Part shown: one piece after another, positions 60,732-64,000 of the stretch
Position numbering within the stretch: the first letter of the stretch is position 1
Layout: each line of letters starts with the position of its first letter
Source: Paenibacillus sp. FSL R10-2734
GTDB lineage: Bacteria; Bacillota; Bacilli; Paenibacillales; Paenibacillaceae
NCBI RefSeq assembly: GCF_037963865.1
Contig: NZ_CP150170.1
Location: 248,001-312,000 of the forward strand
Reading direction: 5' to 3'
Length of the DNA: 64,000 nucleotides
The notes under the pieces: generated by a model
What the model was told of the DNA's origin: nothing
The model's database searches: none
What the model saw: only the letters and a program-made list of their open reading frames with translations
Program-made: the position numbers and the translations under genes

Positions 60732-62084
60732 TCAGCGTATTTCTCGAATGACCTGTTCAATGCCTGAGGAAATATCAGGCTCCTTTACACTAGATACATT
60801 GAGCTTTAGAATTCTCTCTTTTTTATCAAAAGAGGCAAGGTAACCGCTATCCGCCAACTCCACTATAATGGACTTTTTTTGCAGCCGTTTGATCATCTGT
60901 TCCGCTCTAATGTTATCCTCTAATTTCAGATACGTATGCACGCCAAGCTGACTGGCAGGAACATAAGAATAATGCTGTTCAGACACCGCATTTACCTCCC
61001 TCATGATCGAATCATGGAGAAGCTTTGATCTTTTTCCGTAGCAGGAACGCAGCTTTTTTCGGTGCCGCTCGAACATTCCACTTTTCAAATACAACTCTAA
61101 GGCAGCCTGGGATAGCATGGAGCTGTCTATATCCATCAGTCTTTTGAATCGGTTAAAGGACTCACAGAGCACCTCGGGAAGTACGGCCACACCGACGCGT
61201 AGACCTGGGAAAATGATCTTGGAGAAGCTTTTTAAATAAATCACATGTGAGGTATTATCGTAGGCATAGATCGGATCTTGCTTTGCATCCTGCTCCAGAT
61301 CTGCCATGTAGTCATCCTCTACAATATACACATCGTATTTAGCTGCAAGCTGGGCGATAGCTTTCTTCTGATTGCGGGTATAGGAGACGCCTAGCGGATT
61401 ATGAAACCGTGGAACGGTATAGAAGAACTTGAACTCCCCCGTCCTAAATAACCGCTCTAATTCATTCAAATCCACCCCATTATCCGAACGCTGTATCCCC
61501 TCTGTCTCGATGTCGTAAGTCTTCAAATATTCCATAAACAGTGGGTAACTCGGCTGTTCAATTAGCACACGCTCCCTGCCATTCGGAAAGGGAATTCGAG
61601 TCAGAAGTCCAAGGGCCTGCTGCACACCAGAGGTAATAAAAATCTGCTTCGGATCAGCAAATACCTGATAAGAGGCCAGTTGTCGCTGCATTTCACGGAT
61701 AAGGGACGGCAGCCCCTGCGGCGTTCCATAGATAAACAGGTCCTTACGGTACATATCGATCGCTTTATTGATACAATGTTGAAAATCCAGATACGGAAAA
61801 ATATCCGGGTCCGGTGCAGATGCCGTAAAATCAATCAAGTAGGCACCTTCTTCTTTTCGCTCCCCACTGCGCTTCATAACATAATATCCACTCTTTGAAG
61901 CAGCGTAGATCAAGTGTTTATCCTGAAGGTCTTGGAGTGCACGAATAACCGTGCTCTTATTGCAATCATAACGTAGCGCCAGCTCCCGGATGGATGGTAG
62001 CTTGTCACCTTCACGATACGTATCCTCAGTAATTTGTAATTCCAGATCGTTGATTAATTCTGAGTACTTATATATCCCCTTCAC
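60732..62084 (-). CDS. MocR-type GntR/aminotransferase regulator
   Basis: A 450-residue protein. Residues about 1-70 are a GntR winged HTH (GDKLPSIRELALRYDCNKST), and the remainder is a fold-type I aminotransferase domain with the PLP-lysine in LKSFSKIIFPGLRVGV. MocR proteins use PLP or amino acids as effectors to control neighbouring genes. GTG 62084 fits the domain start, but GGAGG is only 3 bases upstream; TTG 62123 has no ribosome site. Divergent from an EamA exporter, the probable target. Confidence 0.85.
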   Translation of the reverse strand: MKGIYKYSELINDLELQITEDTYREGDKLPSIRELALRYDCNKSTVIRALQDLQDKHLIYAASKSGYYVMKRSGERKEEGAYLIDFTASAPDPDIFPYLDFQHCINKAIDMYRKDLFIYGTPQGLPSLIREMQRQLASYQVFADPKQIFITSGVQQALGLLTRIPFPNGRERVLIEQPSYPLFMEYLKTYDIETEGIQRSDNGVDLNELERLFRTGEFKFFYTVPRFHNPLGVSYTRNQKKAIAQLAAKYDVYIVEDDYMADLEQDAKQDPIYAYDNTSHVIYLKSFSKIIFPGLRVGVAVLPEVLCESFNRFKRLMDIDSSMLSQAALELYLKSGMFERHRKKLRSCYGKRSKLLHDSIMREVNAVSEQHYSYVPASQLGVHTYLKLEDNIRAEQMIKRLQKKSIIVELADSGYLASFDKKERILKLNVSSVKEPDISSGIEQVIREIR

Positions 62085-62103
62085 CTTCCTCCGAGACTGA
62101 TTT

Positions 62104-62113
62104 GTACCGGTAC
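62104..62113. promoter_or_regulatory. ACCGGT palindrome near regulator
   Basis: GTACCGGTAC, a perfect 10-base palindrome just upstream of the likely start of the MocR gene. A related palindrome lies 70 bases away (centre to centre). Confidence 0.5.
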
Positions 62114-62172
62114 AGATGAACAATAATTACATTGTAGCACAGCTATTCTAGCCTTAGAATAAAGAGCAGAAT

Positions 62173-62184
62173 AGGACCGGTCCT
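62173..62184. promoter_or_regulatory. ACCGGT palindrome near exporter
   Basis: AGGACCGGTCCT, a perfect 12-base palindrome 32 bases before the exporter start. With the site at 62104 it is a candidate binding pair for the divergent MocR regulator. Confidence 0.5.
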
Positions 62185-62215
62185 AAATGCGCGCAACACT
62201 TTGGAGGTCTTACTG

Positions 62216-63154
62216 ATGAATATTTCTTCTACTCAAAAAGCGATAGTAGCTGCTGTCTTGAATGCTGTTATTGTCGGATTTTCTTTTATATTTGTAAAAA
62301 TGGCCTTAACCGTCTCTGACCCCTTCGATACGTTAGCTCACCGCTTCACGTTATCTTTCCTTGCCGCTTCGTTATTTACTTTTCCAGGGTGGGGGCGGGT
62401 GAAGTTTGGTATATCCAAGGCAGCAGTGGTAATCCCACTTGCTCTACTATACCCATCGTTGTATTTTACGCTTCAGGCGTTTGGACTTCTGCATACAACA
62501 TCTGCTGTGGCGGGCATTATTCAGGCGACTATGCCCATCTTCACCATCATTTTGGCAGCGATGTTCTTGAAGGAAACTACGAGCGGCTTCCAGAAGATCT
62601 CCACCTTAATCTCGGTTGCAGGCATCATTCTTATCTTTGCCATTCCGGGTGTGAGTATTTCTTCCTCTAGTCTGTGGGGCGTCTTACTCATCCTAATCTC
62701 AGCGCTATCCCTTGCCGGTTATAATGTCGCGGCGCGGAAGTTAACACGTACCTGGAGTCCCAAGGAACTCACCTATATGATTACTTTATTCGGCTTTATA
62801 TTTTTCAATGGACTGTCGATCATTAAGCATGGTTCGGCGGGAACCTTGAATCAATATTTCACACCTTTTCAGGAGCCTAAATTCATATACTCCATGATCT
62901 ATCTCGGCGTACTCTCCTCCCTCGTGACTTCCTCCCTCTCCAACTACGCTTTATCACGGATGGAGGCTTCACGCGTGAGCATCTTCGGCAGTCTTTCGAC
63001 GGTCGTCTCTATTCTTGGCGGTGTACTTCTGCTGAATGAACAGCTGGAATGGTACCATTGGACCGGTACGGTGATGATTATCGCCGGGGTGATCGGAGTG
63101 AATGCGCGGAAGAAGGTAAGGGTTCAAGAAAAGGGCGAGGATGGATCGGAATAG
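62216..63154 (+). CDS. EamA/DMT-family exporter
   Basis: A 312-residue membrane protein with ten helices arranged as two EamA halves; the first half has AVAGIIQATMPIFTIILAAM, the second ALSRMEASRVSIFGSLSTVV. Members export amino acids or related metabolites. ATG 62216 is 8 bases after GGAGG; the frame from 62201 includes the site. The divergent MocR-type regulator suggests amino-acid or PLP-linked control. Confidence 0.9.
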   Translation: MNISSTQKAIVAAVLNAVIVGFSFIFVKMALTVSDPFDTLAHRFTLSFLAASLFTFPGWGRVKFGISKAAVVIPLALLYPSLYFTLQAFGLLHTTSAVAGIIQATMPIFTIILAAMFLKETTSGFQKISTLISVAGIILIFAIPGVSISSSSLWGVLLILISALSLAGYNVAARKLTRTWSPKELTYMITLFGFIFFNGLSIIKHGSAGTLNQYFTPFQEPKFIYSMIYLGVLSSLVTSSLSNYALSRMEASRVSIFGSLSTVVSILGGVLLLNEQLEWYHWTGTVMIIAGVIGVNARKKVRVQEKGEDGSE

Positions 63155-63159
63155 ATAAA

Positions 63160-63340
63160 CCTGCAAATGTACAGGTATATATACAAAATTCCTCCTCGTT
63201 AAGTCCAAAACCTGCAAATGTACAGGTATAACCTCACTTATGGTTCGAAGGCTTCTTGTGGAGCAAGAATAAATGCAGATTTGCAGGAATTAATGCTTTA
63301 GCCCACCTCGCATCTTTTAAAAATGTACTTTTGCAGGTTT
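63160..63340. repeat. Dispersed CCTGCAAAnnTACA repeats
   Basis: CCTGCAAATGTACAGG occurs at 63160-63175 and 63211-63226, each imperfectly self-complementary. Inverted relatives lie at 63274-63287 (TGCAGATTTGCAGG) and about 63323-63337 (TGTACTTTTGCAGG). Four copies in 180 bases between convergent genes; no reading frame is supported here. Confidence 0.7.
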
Positions 63341-63368
63341 ATACCCTTGATCGATCCTTACATCTACG

Positions 63369-63399
63369 AAAAAAAGACACCCCGCGAGGTGTCTTTTTC
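63369..63399. terminator. Bidirectional terminator
   Basis: AAAAAGACACC, 6-base loop, GGTGTCTTTTT, flanked by A and T runs. It lies between the convergent exporter and the last gene. Confidence 0.85.
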
Positions 63400-63449
63400 C
63401 TTTCCCTTTTCAATCTCTCTATTCTGTAAGAAACCGTGCTCTATATCTG

Positions 63450-64000
63450 TTACTTTGCCGTTTCTAACTCCTTGATCTTCTCTTTATATTGATCCAACAG
63501 TTTAGTCAAAGCTTCCTTAATCACAGTGGCATCTTTGGTTTTAGCTGCACTATTCAGATTCTCTTGGGCTTTGAAGAAGGCTTTATCAGCCTCACTAAGT
63601 TCTTGAAGTGAAATCGTAGCTTCAGTCGCTTCTACAGACGCAATTGTATCTACAGCTGTAATTGAAGAAGACATAGCACTATCCATGTTCTTATCTTCGG
63701 GTAATTGTATATCAACACTGCGACCAGCTTCAATATAACTCACGGGCAGTGCTTCGGCGGATACAATATTTTTCGTAAATATAGCTCCCTCCGCCTGCTC
63801 AGAAGGTACTACTTCGGAAACCGCGGTTATACTAAACCCAGCAGCTTTATAATATTGATCTAAAGTCTTCTTCCAGTCTTCTAGCGTATTCGGCGCGTAA
63901 GTTTTAGCCAGTTCAAGGGGATCTGTCCAATCAAGGATTGTTACTTTAGTATCCATTGATCCTTTAGATGCTGAAGTAAGTACGGCTGCTGCTGTTGTTT
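63450..64000 (-). CDS. Secreted or surface protein, N terminus cut by window edge
   Basis: The frame is open through the window edge: upstream of the ATG at 63956 it continues in frame as AAAVLTSASKGS, the look of a signal-peptide cleavage region, so the true start is beyond 64000. The visible part has an acidic Thr/Ala-rich middle and a helical C terminus rich in Lys/Glu (KLLDQYKEKIKELETAK). No family is recognised; possibly an exported protein with a coiled-coil tail. At least 183 residues. Confidence 0.65.
   Translation of the reverse strand, partial: TTAAAVLTSASKGSMDTKVTILDWTDPLELAKTYAPNTLEDWKKTLDQYYKAAGFSITAVSEVVPSEQAEGAIFTKNIVSAEALPVSYIEAGRSVDIQLPEDKNMDSAMSSSITAVDTIASVEATEATISLQELSEADKAFFKAQENLNSAAKTKDATVIKEALTKLLDQYKEKIKELETAK

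Noticed and set aside
1..64000. CRISPR arrays, tRNA or rRNA genes
   Set aside because: The repeat arrays have no unique spacers between short repeats, and no cloverleaf or rRNA signature was recognised; a tRNA scan would settle the former.

Overview
The window is chromosomal DNA of a spore-forming, low-to-mid GC Firmicute, most likely a Paenibacillus. Supporting signs are the GerA/B/C germination locus, a spore-type transglutaminase, CtsR operators, strong AGGAGG ribosome sites with frequent GTG/TTG starts, and G-rich and AT-rich intergenic tandem arrays. No rRNA, tRNA or CRISPR array was seen. All family names come from reading motifs, not from database searches.

Bases 1 to about 9391 are the integrase-proximal end of a prophage. 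It carries small early genes on the minus strand (Zn-finger relic, YopX-type, HNH, SSB, AAA ATPase, Rha/KilAC antirepressor), a divergent repressor switch with an array of TTAAGCG operators, a second autoregulated HTH gene, a LytTR-like/membrane protein pair, a 27-residue holin-like toxin with a predicted antisense RNA, and a large serine integrase. The prophage interrupts clpB: the 559-residue N-terminal half remains (9375-11054), and the junction holds a 7+2+7 inverted repeat that looks like the integrase core site. The other half of clpB should lie left of base 1 beyond the rest of the prophage.

9375-13716 is a heat-shock block: clpB', a 51-bp repeat array, a CbpA-type DnaJ gene and hsp20, with two CtsR boxes at the hsp20 promoter. 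13910-18573 is a SWIM/SNF2 pair. 18701-21778 is ykoEDC (thiamine-precursor ECF transporter) with a TPP riboswitch and terminator. 22753-24402 is hflX behind a 12-codon leader peptide and terminator, an apparent antibiotic-sensing attenuator. Then come tgl, a PucR-type regulator (AdeR-like), a 39-bp G-rich minisatellite, an IS110-family element sitting in a palindrome, a 61-bp array, alanine dehydrogenase (ald) and an M20 amidase.

32306-37319 is a four-gene surface-glycan operon, followed by a threonine aldolase-like gene and udk. 39350-46844 is a germinant receptor locus in which the C-B-D module was triplicated and then eroded differently in each copy. 46930-51432 is a LacI-controlled sugar ABC importer. 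51546-55466 is an unfamiliar group: formylglutamate-amidohydrolase-like protein, membrane-anchored unknown, FolC/Mur-type ligase and, convergent, an ATP-grasp protein; this is the best candidate here for an undescribed system. 55605-60346 is a LacI-controlled chitobiose-type catabolic operon (BadF-type kinase, GH4, deacetylase fused to a GNAT-like domain). The window ends with a MocR regulator divergent from an EamA exporter, a short repeat cluster and a truncated secreted-protein gene.
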